Source of the DNA: Lutjanus erythropterus
Lineage: Eukaryota > Chordata > Actinopteri > Lutjaniformes > Lutjanidae
Reading direction: 5' to 3'
NCBI GenBank assembly: GCA_020091685.1
Contig: CM034613.1
Coordinates: forward strand, 16,636,932-16,700,931
DNA: 64,000 nt
This document shows, piece after piece, positions 1 through 12,900 of this stretch. The notes beneath the pieces are model-generated. The model ran no database searches and was not told where the DNA came from. It saw nothing but the letters and a program-made list of their open reading frames with translations. The position numbers and the translations under genes are program-made. Every line of letters begins with the position of its first letter. The first letter of the stretch is position 1.

Positions 1-969
1 CTCCAGGGCCATCGGAGGTAACGAAGCACGCTTGCTCAGCAGCCTACGTTCAGCTTCACATTCACGGCTGGAGGAGCGCCGCAGCACTCTCCTGGTCTGG
101 GGCTGAGAGCCACAGGATGGGGTTCCTGGTGCTGGCAGGGAGGTGGATGTCAAGCTACCTTGATTACTGCTGCTACCACCACCACTATTACTACTACGCT
201 GGCCCATTAAGATGTAGTTGGCTCCCTCCTCGCCAAGAGACTGGCTGCCGGTGCTACCGACAGAGCTACCCGGGAGGCTCGGGGAGGGAAGGAGCGTGTG
301 ATCCCCAGGACTAGAGCCATACTCGTCTGAGGAGCCGTAGTCACTGGGTGAGCCTGAGACGGACGCGCGGTGGGAGGGGACGCGACTGTAGGCGCCAGAC
401 GGACCACCACCAGCCGAGGATGTTACGCCTCCAAACTCAGAGCCGTGCCCGGAGCTGGAGGAGAGGCTCGGGGCTGGGGAGGGCGCCGGGGTGGAGATGG
501 AGCGCATCAACCCAAGAGGAGTTTTAGTAGCTGAGGTGGGGGCTGAACGGGCCGACTTCGACCTGAGGATTGGGGTGGTGGAGCAGGACCCGTTGGTGGA
601 GGGGCTGGAGCTCTGCCCCTGGAGGGTCCCTGCCATCCCGTCTTCACCTTTACCCCCGTCACTGGCGGTGCGAGACCTCGGGAAGCTGTGCCGTGGGGTG
701 GGAGAGGCGTTGGCACTGCTGGCCCCTGCTCCACCGTTAGCTCCTCCTGGAGGCTCAGTTCGAGGCCGGCGGGTGAAGCCCACCTGACTTGGAGGAGGAT
801 TCGGGTGGTGGCGGCGTGAGGGAACACTGATGGGGTTTGAAGCAGTAGCACCTCCTCCAGGGCCGGAGTTTGACTGAGATTTGCTGCGTTGGCGGAACTC
901 CTCGCTCAGCGCCTTCATGGCCTCCAGCAAGGTTTCATGCATGTTCTGGGCCACCACCGAATCATCCAC
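1..969 (-). CDS. irs3: irs3-like exon 3 (partial): PTB end and Ser/Pro-rich docking tail
   Basis: The exon starts after gtcttag at 970 in phase 0 with [18 protein letters not shown], the last helix of the PTB domain. It stays open for 323 codons to the window edge (residues 220-542). Motifs visible: RQRSKSQS after the [11 protein letters not shown] and [11 protein letters not shown] at the place where IRS1 has the same block, NYILM (YxxM, codons 205-216), and basic Ser clusters such as RRSSSRE and SKRASLPP that look like kinase or 14-3-3 sites. Stop codon and further YxxM motifs must lie off the window. Confidence 0.9.
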   Translation of the reverse strand, partial: MDDSVVAQNMHETLLEAMKALSEEFRQRSKSQSNSGPGGGATASNPISVPSRRHHPNPPPSQVGFTRRPRTEPPGGANGGAGASSANASPTPRHSFPRSRTASDGGKGEDGMAGTLQGQSSSPSTNGSCSTTPILRSKSARSAPTSATKTPLGLMRSISTPAPSPAPSLSSSSGHGSEFGGVTSSAGGGPSGAYSRVPSHRASVSGSPSDYGSSDEYGSSPGDHTLLPSPSLPGSSVGSTGSQSLGEEGANYILMGQRSSNSGGGSSSNQGSLTSTSLPAPGTPSCGSQPQTRRVLRRSSSRECEAERRLLSKRASLPPMALE

Positions 970-3900
970 CTAAGACATGATGACAGAAAAATCCTCTCAA
1001 AGAGCGAACATGAAATATAATTCTGTCAGATTCTAAATGTATTTTTGAATTAACTCTTACAAATAAAACCAGTTGGGACGCAAGATAAGTGACAGGCAAG
1101 GGGAAGTATGGCAGGAACACTGTCACCTGCAATACAGACCCTCCTATCATGACCAATAAAGTTGCATCAGTTTATATTTGCTGATTATATATTTTAAAAA
1201 TTGGTTTTCATTGTGTTTGTTACTGTCAGCAGTAAGTAACAGCTAAAATGTTGTGACTGAAATTGGACAAAGAGGTTGCGCTTCAACAATAGGATTCTTA
1301 GTGAAATTATTAATAATAATTAATAATTTGGCTCATCAGACACCGTCAGTAATCAGTACACACATTATTAAACCATTAATCAATCAAATAACTAACACCA
1401 GTCAATTTCAGACAACTTTTTCATACTTTAGCAGTTACCTCATGTTTCTGCAGTTGTGACAAAATGTGAAAACATACAAATCAAGCTCAGTGGTTTGACT
1501 TGACTTTGTCCTCTGCGGGGACAATAATACTCCAAACTCCATTTAAAAAAAATGTGGAATATACATACATATGCATATGTAAAACACATTTCCATACAAA
1601 CTTTACATTTTGGACTTTGTTATCTCAACTCCTTACAGACTTCTGTTGGTTAACTGTGGTATTTTAGTGGGAGAAGACCGTGGGAATGAGAGGCGAATCA
1701 TTTTAAAAAAATAAGATTTATCACCAAAATACATGCTTGTTGGTGGGTCAGATACACGCCACGTTACACCCACTCATAATTCTCACCTCAAGTTAATTCA
1801 CCGGCAATCATGTGCGTGGGATTGGTCGGTTGGGTTCTTTAAATTATGACTGCCTTCTGGGATTAATTTAACTAAATTTGCAAGAGTTAAGATTAAGTTT
1901 TACAATCTTAAGTGCTTGTGTTTAGGCTCTAAAAAAACCCAACCAAAGTATAACATCTCCATCGTTTATCGTTTCCAGGTTTAAGTTATGGTCAAGTAAC
2001 AGCCTTTATGGACTGAACCATAATGTTGGGTTACATGAACTCCAAACGTATTGTTGAGTTACTCTGCAGTTTCTCTGACTCTGCTGATTATAGGCTCTTG
2101 ACGTATATGTGAGATTGGAGGGTGCAACTGTCAACATAAAGGGGGAACTGCAGATTACAGGCTCACCTGCATCCAGAACTCGCCCGGGCCTGTCACGGCA
2201 GAGCGTCCCACCTCAACGAAGAAGAAGTTCTCTGAATGGCCACAGCGTCGGACGTTCATCAGCTGCAGCACGACAGCAGCGGCATCTGAGTTGAGTTTGA
2301 CAAAGTTGACGGTCTTGTCGGTCAGGCAGAGGCGGTAGATGCCCACCAAGTTCTTGGCTTGTCCCAGACCTTTGGGCCACACCTTCACCTGCCACACCTC
2401 TTTGAACGCCGGGCCTGGATTGGGCACTCCGTAGTCCCCCGCAGCCCCGCTGTCAGTGGGGTTCTTACCTTCAGGGAGAGACAGAGACAAGGAGATTGAA
2501 AGGTTGTTAGAGTGGAAAAAGGAGGATATGATTTGATAGGAAAAAAACAGAGGTAATTAAAATGTTATATAGGGGAGGATTTATGGAGCGCAACTGCTGC
2601 AACAAAGCGCTGACATGACCTTCATGCATCTGTGAACAAAGGGAACACCAGGTGAAACCACCACTATTTACCTGTTAGTGGAGGGCAAGGTGCCTTTATT
2701 ATGTAAGCTCTGCTGATATTGAGCTTTTCACTGATTTTTAAACCAGATCGGAGGTCAAACGGAGCATGCAGCAGCTTGTGAAACCTGCTCACTGTACCTG
2801 CAGGCTCCATACCTGGGGTCTCATTCGTCAACCGCACACAGACAACCTGACTAGCACATATACCAGTGTGGAAAAACGAACCTGTTGACAACTGAAGCCC
2901 CGCACAAGATTGATGACTATGAAAGAAAAGCAACGGCTGTGGAAAAAATTCAAGTTGGAAAGTGCTTAACAAGTGAATCTTCTCCAAAACCAAAGCAAAC
3001 AATGCAAAGAGAGAAAGCACTCAATAACCTCCTCGAGAGCTGTTTTCTGAAGCTGTTCTACTGACAATAAACTGGCTTTGTAAACTAATAAAACCTAGTG
3101 TCTTTTAGCAGTAGTACAGGCAGTCCATTCATCCTTTGTGTTAGGTGTTTTATTCAGACAGTAGGGAATTACTGAGGCGAGGAAAACAGGAGAGAAAGCT
3201 CGTGGTGAGATTTGATACTGGCTTGTTGGGGCCATACAAAGGCAAAGGACTTACTTAAGCACCTAACAATATTTGGGGGCCTGTTCGGTGTTTTAAGACA
3301 CTATTGTTCACAGATCTGAGGCAGGAAATGTGCCCATTACCCCAGAAAATTATCTTAACTCTATCATGCTGTGCAGCACATTGTCAGCAGCCATTGACAC
3401 TGCCTCTGAATAAATCACAGATTTACCTCTAAGCCCTTTTACTTTCAGCCACAAGGGACCTCACATCTGTTAGCCAAAAAGCCCAGGATTATAGAAATAC
3501 CGTGATGTGACTCATGTTTTAGGGTGGATTCCTATTCTTCTTTAAAAAAGGAACCACCCTGAAACGTTCCTCGTGCACCACATTTCTTAGATTTCTCTGT
3601 CCAGTTGCCAGGTCGGATGTGTCTGTGCAAGCACAACAACCACTGATCTACCGCACAGACTCAATCATGACAAGACTGAAGAAACAAACCTCCACGAAGA
3701 GGCTCACCTGCTCCCTTCATGGGAACAGGATGTTCTTTGTGCATGAATGGGGAACTTGAGCACCTGCTTCATTAGACGCCCACATCTGGCATATTGAAAT
3801 ATCGACGGGACAAGTGTCTTTTTGACCAGAGAAAATTATATTTTCACAAAGACTCTACTTTAAGGGCATTGTTTGGATGTTTGAAAGGGGGCTGTATGAG

Positions 3901-6900
3901 GTACTTATCCTTAGTCAGTGTTTTATCTACAGTAGATGGTCTACACGCCCCCAGTTTGGGGAAGCAGCAGGTTTACCTGTGCAGGACACCAACCACTTCA
4001 CCGCTGGGGACAGAGTCAGGAGCAAAACGAATTTTAGCCACCTCAAAAAAACTATATCAGTTTATGTGTGCAATATATTTTCACAGTTTTACCTCACCGT
4101 TTGACAGCCTTTTCTGACAAGAAACTGCAATTATACAAGCCAAATATCACTCTCACCAAACCAACCAAACTCCACAGCCAAAATCAGTAATTTTACCTCA
4201 CAGAACATGGGAGTTGCTGGTCTATCGCTGCCTCAATCTGTTAGTTTGTTTGTGTTATTGTGTGACTTCAGTGTTTTAAAAGATTAGTTCAAATTCACCA
4301 AAGTCACACAAAAATAGTAAACAAAGTAAATAATCGCAGCAGCATTTAACCAGCAACCTTCATGTTCTGTGAGGCAAAATTCATGATTTTGCCTATGGAG
4401 TTTGGTTGGTTTGGAGAGAGTGATATCTGGCTTATGTGTCATCAGTTTCCAGTTGGAAAATGCATCTAACGGCAAGGTAAAGTGGTGAAAATATTCTAAA
4501 TGTAGCGTACACTTAAACTGATAATCACCATATTCACACAGCGGCCATTTTCCTCTGGCATCATAATTTTGTACTGCTGTGCTCCAGACTGTTAAGTTAT
4601 ACAAACATAGGAAATCTGACAAATTGCCGTAATTTCAATCCCAATCCCATTCAATAAGCAAACAGAAATACAAAGAATAGTAAAAATCTTTCACAGTGAC
4701 ATATTTGATAACCCATTAGCAACCGTCAGCAGCTAATGTCAGCATTCAACCACATCCTCCCATAAAAATAAGGCCCAATGTTCCTCTGAATCTTCACTAT
4801 CTATTGTCTGTTCAGTTGCTGATCAATCAGTAAAGCAGTGAAATAACAATTTTCTATGTTTATATGACTTACAAGCTGAACAACACTATCCTTTTGACAA
4901 AAGAAATTGAGCTTCCCACCTGGAACATCAGAGGACAATCGCCGCCATGTGAATACACTGAATTTATTTTTGTTTTAGGGGGCTAAGATATATTTTGCTG
5001 CAGACCCTGTCCACAGCAGGACATTACTTTGCTTCAAACCAGTACTTCAAACTGGGGGCGTGCTGACAGTCATCCACTGGAGGTAATGCACTGACAATGG
5101 ATAAATACCTCATATAACCCCACTTCAAAAAAACTCCAAATTGTCGCTTTAAGCAATTATTTTGGCTCAATCAAGATAATCACAGTGCACCCTGGCCGCA
5201 GAACTACAAATATACAGTATGTGAGTATGTCTGCATGTGTTTGTTCTTCCTTTCCCATGCCCCGACTGCACATCCTACAATGACAACCATATGTAGACAA
5301 GAAGCCTCAGCGTGTGCAGTGGACGCCGCCATGTTAACTGAGCTTCCGTTATGACAAACACTTCCCCAGATCCTCTTCCCAAAACATTTTTACTGGTGAT
5401 TGCAAAAGAGGGAGAAGTCTGACGTGTCCGGCTTCGTCTTCTTCCAGTTTGCTTCCACAAAATTGGAGGATCGCTCACAAACTTGAAAGCGCCTCAGAAT
5501 AGATGTTTTGTTGAAAGCCGTGCAGGCTGTGGCTTAGCGGCTGTGTGTGCGTGGAGGCACTCCCCCTGCATTAGATGACTCACTCAAGGCCATGCATGGC
5601 TGTTTCATGTACTGCTTTTTTCTCTGTGTGTGCGAGGAGCTGTGTGCAAGGAGCCCTGTTTGCCTCCTCGATTTAGATTTACAACAGGAAGGGGATGGTT
5701 TGGGGATTTTTCAGTGGGGACTGAGGGAATGAAGGACTGCAGGAGATTGCAAAGAGATACCAGAGAGCCATTATAGGAGGGAAAGAAGGGCCTTTTAAAA
5801 GAAAAAGAGGGAGGAAAAGTTTGCTTTAGCTTTATTTATTCTAAAATTAAGGTTTTTAGCCTGTTTGGTTGTTGAGATTGACTCAGACTGCAGTGCAGCG
5901 TATCTTTTTTTTTTTTTTCAAGAGCCCATTTAATGTGTCTTTAGGTAAGTGTGTTGTTTGTTTTGAATACAGTTCAGATTGTTTGAAGTGGGGTAGTATG
6001 TGTGAGGTACTTATCCATAGTCAGTGTATTAGCTACAGTACATGGTGGTCAGCACATTCACAGCAGGAGTACTGCTGTAGGAAACATGTTTTAGCCACTC
6101 GTAAAAAAAAACAAAAAACAGTATCAGTGTAAGTGTACACTATATTTAGCATATTTTCACTGCTTTAATTTGCTGTCAGACAGCCTTTTCCAACAGGAAA
6201 CTGCAGTTATATAAGCCACACATCGGTCTCTCCAAACCAACCAAACTCCATGGGAGAAATCAGTAATTTCAACTTGCAGAACGCAGGAGTTGCTGGTCTA
6301 CCGCTGCCTCGATCTGTTTGTTTGTTTGTGTTATTGTGTGACTTCAGTGTTTAAACATGTTATTCTGGATCTGAACTAGTATTACTTGCTGCAGATTGAA
6401 GCAGCGGTAGACCAGCAACTTCTGTATTCTACAAGGTAAAATTACTGTTTGTTTGGGTTTTTTTTTTTTTGTTCAAAGGAGCTTTAGTTCTCCGTTCAGA
6501 CTCAAAGAGGCAGATTAAGTGGGAGCAGAGAGGTTTTGGTGGGACAACTGAAGTGGATTTTTTACTGAAACTTAAATGAGTTCTAAACAGGTTGTAATCC
6601 TACTTAATATACCGTTTATAGTTGAACTGAGTTTTTTCCCCTCAAACCTCAGGCAGGCTGCAGGAACACTGCAGGAGTGCAAGACGAGTGACACACTTTA
6701 AACTGACGATAACAAGGGACGACGTAAGTCAATGAGCTGTTTGTCGCTGTCATTTGTCCGTCAGTGTAAAGCTGAGCCTGTTACGCTGAAAACAGTTCAG
6801 TGACTGCCTGCCAGACTCTATTAACATTTTGCTTAATTTAACTGTTATTGAGATTTACACCTTCTTAATGATTTATTACGACTCATGAACAGACACCTGG

Positions 6901-9900
6901 TCATTCTGCAAACATTCGGCTTTAATTTTACCTCCTGTTAACATGAAACAGGCAGAGAAGACAGTACTTCATTTCTGATGACATATCATGGTCATTTTAA
7001 GGTTTATTACAGTGCATATATTACAGATTTCTTCCTTAAATGACAATATTTCATGGATATTATGTCCATTAGACCATAAAGTACAGTTAGTGGGCTACTG
7101 TGGATTTCCAGTGACTTTAAAGGAGAGAATGAGAGTGTTTTTTAGGGTCCAAACATGAGCCCTTTTAGGTTTTAAAACTACGCCAACTAGAATCCCACCC
7201 AGCAGCACAATGCTTCAATAACAATAACCCCACCCCACCCCCCGGTCGTGTCCTCTCTCTGAGTGAACTGATACAATCCACAGGCCCTCAAGACCCCTAT
7301 AGAAGACCTACTTTCTTTTAGCATTTGTGTGATAACTATAACAATAACCAGCCTGTCACTCAGGGAGGAGCTGTCAATATCCCAGCAGGCATCTGGCATC
7401 CTGGGGGTAAATATGGCACTGCTATACCCCCCCCTTTAGACACACAATCCCTTATAGCACCAAAGCAAGGGAGACATGGCAGTCGCTCGTATTTAAAATC
7501 CCAGTTTGAGAAAATTGGGTTAGATTATGGCCTCTTTATGTACAGTGCATGTTCTCAAGGGAGGCAGCTCGAGCACAGCAAATAAATCGGCATGAATGGA
7601 CGGCAGTGTTGGCCGAGCAGGTCGCCATTCTCGCGCCACACGTAAGACTGAAAGTTTCATGTGCGGTCGCGGCGAAAGTGAAGTAAACAACTGGTGCGTG
7701 AATAAGCCAGTGTAAGTTGTTTTCAGGTCGCTAAAAAGGGGTGAAACTTTGCAGAAACTTTGAAATAAATACAGTCACCTTGTGTGAACTCTTTATATTG
7801 TGCCCTCAAGGTTGCGTCAAGGTTGGCTGGAGGTTTTTTCCGCACGCATCGCCCTCATTCAACCAGCAAGATTAACGCGGACGCTCTATTACCTCCAGGT
7901 GTGTTTTGCTTTCATGTGCATCCGCCTTTAGATTCATCTCCTGCTAAGGGCCACTTTGAGCGCATGTTTTTCTGAGGGTTCATTATGTCGTATAGGGGTG
8001 GCTGCACGGAAGTTGACCGTCTGATAACCTCTTTATGCAAAGCGAGGAGGAACAACAATGTACGGCTTTCTCGGCAGCCACCTCCGCTGAGCACCACGCT
8101 GCCACGAAGGTCTCCCGGAGCAAAGCCAGGGGCCATCTATAATTCATACGGCTCCATGTAGGATCAACCCGAGCTTTATGTAACCATGAAGAAAGGTCTG
8201 TAATGTTCGATAGGGTTAAATCAGTCTGCACCCCTGCAGGAGTCTGGCAAAAACCTCTTAAAGTGTTTCAGTGCTTTTAAGTGTGCACAGGCTGAGTGGC
8301 CCTGAGATGAAGGGTGTTTGTAATGTGCGTGTGTGTGTGTGTGTGTGTGTGTAAGTGCTGTTGAGGGCACAGCTGAGGTTTAAGGCTGCACTGTACTCAA
8401 AACAAACAACACACTTGTGCTCTCCTAAAGGCACGTTAAATGGGCTCTTGAAAAGGAAAAGATACTCCTCGAGGAATACTCTGCACCACAGTCTGAGTCA
8501 ATCTCAACAAGCATCGGGCTAAAAAGTTTAAGTTTAGAATAAATAAAGCCTCTAATTAGAACTGTTTTTAAATCCAAGCAACCCTAAAATAAAACTTTTT
8601 TCCCCCTTTAAAGCTACTGGAAAGTCCAGAATAGCCTTCTAACTATGTAATTTGGGGTCTCATATTAGTAAGCATCTTAAAAGTATTTGAAATGAGTTAA
8701 ATTCATATTGTTATGTTGTTATGCAAGTTTTTATTCACTTTCTGGCTAATGGGTTTGACTTAGGTGTGCTTGTGCATGGGCATTTATTATGAAAATTATA
8801 CATTTAAGATTAAGATGAAATGAAAAATCAATTTTTTAACCCTTTTGGATCACATCTCCAGTCATATTATGGACTGATTTAACGATATATGCTCCAAAAA
8901 ATACAACATCATCTTTTCTTTCCGTTCAAAATATGGCGTGTGTATAAGTCGGCTTGAATCAGCCAGTTTCAACCAATAATATCATGACATGTTATCGGGT
9001 CACTAAAAAGGGGAAAAATTCCTCCAAAGTTCTTGTGGTGGAAACACGACTTCTGGCAGCTTCAGTTCCCCGTCAGAAAAGGTTGTCTGACAGGACAGTA
9101 AAGCAGTGAAAATATTCCAAAGACAGTGTTCACTTAAACTGATACTGATTTTTTTGCAAGTGGTCCTTTTTTAAGTGGGTCTGCAGCAGGATATTGCTTT
9201 GCATCTGTGCAGGTAGGAAGATGATCAATCAATGAAAGCGTGATCACACATGCACAGTCTTGACAAAGGGTCTAAACAGCTGCCTTTGAACTAGGTCTTC
9301 TGATAGTTATGAATGTTTATTTTCACTCATACTTTTGCAGATGTGTAATGATACCCTAAACTTTGATATTATATATATGCGTTTTTACAGTTTCAAGCCA
9401 AATTTCCAGAGACTTTTAGTTACGGTTAAGCAGCAGGCTTTTATTAATGCATTTCTTTGGAAAAGAAAAACTCCAATGACTGAAATTTATAGCAAGATTT
9501 ATAACATAATCCCTCTTCTTAGTTAGCTAATGCAGCCTGTAAATCAGGGAACTACCCTGGTAATGGACCGGCTGGCTCTCACTCGGTTCTGTTTCAAGTT
9601 TCTGACCTCATTGCCCTAGCATGCTGCGCTGCTGCGCCATTATACCACAAAACACTGCACAGAAACTTCTAAGGGCTAAACCCCATTTTCTGCCCCCCAT
9701 CCCAGCTACTGTGCCCCCTGTACCACCCCCCCCACTCACTGCCATACCAGGTTACCAGTGCGGATAGATGGGAGACAGCTGTGGACTTAGTGTCCTGGCA
9801 TGTGTTTCAGAGAGAAAAGAGAGTGAGCCACCCAGCAGTGAAAACAGTTGGTCTAATCTCTGGCTGCCATGTGTACCCGTTTCCCTCTTTTTCAACTCCT

Positions 9901-12900
9901 CCACTTCCTATCTCTTCATCCATCTCTACCATCTGTAATCCCCCTCTCCGGGCCCACACTCGGGGACACAATGCTTCCCCAACGCCAGCATCTGCCTGAG
10001 GTTCATTTCACATGTGGTTTGCGTTAGCTAGGAGAACGCGCACACACACACACACATAGAAGCATGAAATTATCGGTGACGCATCCAACGTTTGCTGTCC
10101 CTTGACGGGACACGCACGAAAAGCTCTACGAAAGAAATATGAAGCAAAATCAGCTCGGACGGTCTCACCAAACTGGCAGCCATCTCAGGCTTTTCTGGTG
10201 AGTCTGGCTCAGAAATGGTAAACACGCCATCTCAGGAACATCAGGTCAGAACAGGCAAAGACTCCCAGGAGTTTACCATTACGCAAACAATACTTTGGTT
10301 ACTAATACCATCTTCATCTTAACTTCCAAGATGGCAAGTTTTTCAAACAAAATAACATGTAGTCCAGTAAGTTTCCTCTTGTGCAAAGTTTCCAAAGCGG
10401 ATAAATTGAATTTTAGAATTAAACCAGTCAGGAATTCGCTGCGGCCTTCCAGGCAAGCGGCCTCTCCGAGTTTCTTTTTTACCCACTCACTACAGTGCTC
10501 ATTTAGGTAGTTTTACAGCAAATACACAAGAATTTAGGAAATAAAAGTAGATTATCATATATCAAAGGCAATAACTACAACAAAACGTACACATAAAAAG
10601 TGCAGAAAATTAAAATATAGTTGAAGGGATAGTTCAGATTATTTGAAGTGGGGCTGCATGAGGTACTCCTCCATAATCAGGAAGCTAAGAACCACACTGC
10701 TGTGAACAGGGTCAACCTGCCATCTAAAAAAAAAAGGTCCACCTCAAAAAAAAGAAGAAGAAAGAAATCAATATTAGTTTAAGTGTCTGTTGTATTTAAA
10801 ATATTTTCATTTCTTTATTTTGCCGTCAGACCGCATTTTCTGATGGAATCTGTTGTTATAGGAGCCAAATATTGTTCCCTCCAAAACAACCAGACTCCAA
10901 TGGCAAAATCAGTAATTTTACCATGTGTTGCTGGTTTATCACCACTGTGTTATTTCCGCATTTTAAAAGGTTAGTTCAGATTCAGCAAAGACACACAATA
11001 ACACAGACAAACTAACGGGCAGCAGTAGACCAGCAACTCCCGCACTCTGTGAGGTAAAATGAATGATTTTGCAAATGGGGTCTGGTTGGGCAAAAGAGAG
11101 TGATATCTGGCTTACATAATGGTGGTTTCCCATCAGAAAAGGCTGTCTGACTGCAAGGTAAATCTGCAAAAATATTCTAAATATAGCATACACTTAAACT
11201 GATACTGATATTTTTAGGTGGACCTTTTTTAGGTGGCTAAAAGTTAATACACTGACTATGGATAAACACCTCATACAGCCCCACTCCAACAATCCAAACT
11301 ATCTTTTAAAGGTTTAAATTTAACATCTACATGTCATAAAGTATATTAAGCAGTTGCACTTCATGCTTCGTCTATCCAAGTACACATTGACATACTTAAA
11401 AGGCACATGTGCCAGCATGCAGCGACATACTCAGTCACTATCACTCTCTGCCCGAAAAAATAGTCCCACTCTAAATACAGCACACTTGTTTCTCGATGCT
11501 GCAGAGAGAGCTTCAAAGGAGCGAGGTTTTAACATATTATTATACACACCTATAAGTGAGACAGTGTGCACATCCAAGGGAAAAATGAAACTCTCCAACT
11601 CTCTAATAACCTGTGTACATTCCTTTGTGCAAAGATGAAGAGAACCACAGAATGCTTTATACCAATGCTTTATTTCACTTCATTTAACTGGAGGAGAACT
11701 CTTGGATTTCTTTCCCACAATGCAATGCATAAGGGTGCAGCTTTTCCACATTTTTTAATGAGTTAGTTTTGGTATTTTTTGAAATGCAAAAAAAAACAAA
11801 AACAGAAGATTAGACTGCCAAAAAAGTAAGTAATAAATCAAGATTTTGGTCTGTTTGGTATATTTCACATCCGCCCTAGGAATACAATCCCTCCTCTGTG
11901 ACTCTTCTTGAGGTTTCCTCCTTTTTTTACCCTGTTAAAGGGTTTTTAAGGGAGTCCCAAATCAAGGGTGTAAGGATGAAGAATGTCATACATTGCACAG
12001 CTTGTCCCACTGAGGCAAACTGTGATTTGGGGCTATATAAGCAAGAAATAAGGGAAAGATTTGTACATTTCCTGCAATGCATGTCTCCACATGTCTCCAC
12101 ACTGGTGTTACAGTACATCCAATCAATGCAGGATCTTGTATTGTACCTCCCAGATGAACAGCACACCAGATAATGAGGAAGCTTTTCACTAATTTCGCTG
12201 CATGTTTCTAATGCATTCACTCTGTAAGGCCGATAAATCCCAACTCATGAACTTCCTGACCTCGTCTACGACAGCAGTAATGGGCTCGTATCAACCGACA
12301 GCAATCGATGCGGCCCCCTATAAAAGACTACTATGCATTTAAAGCCCCGCAGCTCTATCATGCTCAACATATGGACGCTCGTTGACTAAATGGATCCTGT
12401 TGCCCCGGGCTTTGCTTTGCTGTCGATCAAACCGGGGCACTTAATTGACGGGCTGCTTCTGCAGTCAGCCGACCCCGATGCACAACAGCAGACGTGAGGA
12501 GGGGAAGAGCTCAAGGCCGTTTCAGACCCATGACGCTTTACTGTACGAGCTGCTGCATCACAACAAGCCAGAGCTGGCCTCGCCGAAGCCGGGCTGGCCG
12601 GCTTGTCGTGTTAAATGAAATTACAGGGTGTTAACGTGTGCAAACTATTTATGCAGCGGGAATATCCGGTGGCAGCTCGCCGCTCTTGAGCCTGGATTGG
12701 AGCACTAAATGAGCCAGCTCCACTCCACATGACCAAACACTAGAAAAAAACATGGTGGCGCTCACTGATCATTCTCTAAACTCTTGATTTAATGGCTTCC
12801 GCTGTGCTCCCTCCTCTCTGACTTTGTTAGCACACAGCCTCTGCTGTGCCACCAGCGGCTGACCCTCGAGACAATAATTACGGCCTAATTAGGGAGATGA

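Noticed and set aside
2664..3020. 118-codon minus open frame in irs intron 1
   Set aside because: No family resemblance and no splice context; chance frame.
3794..4117. 107-codon plus open frame
   Set aside because: It lies mostly inside palindromic MITE copy A, a non-coding element.
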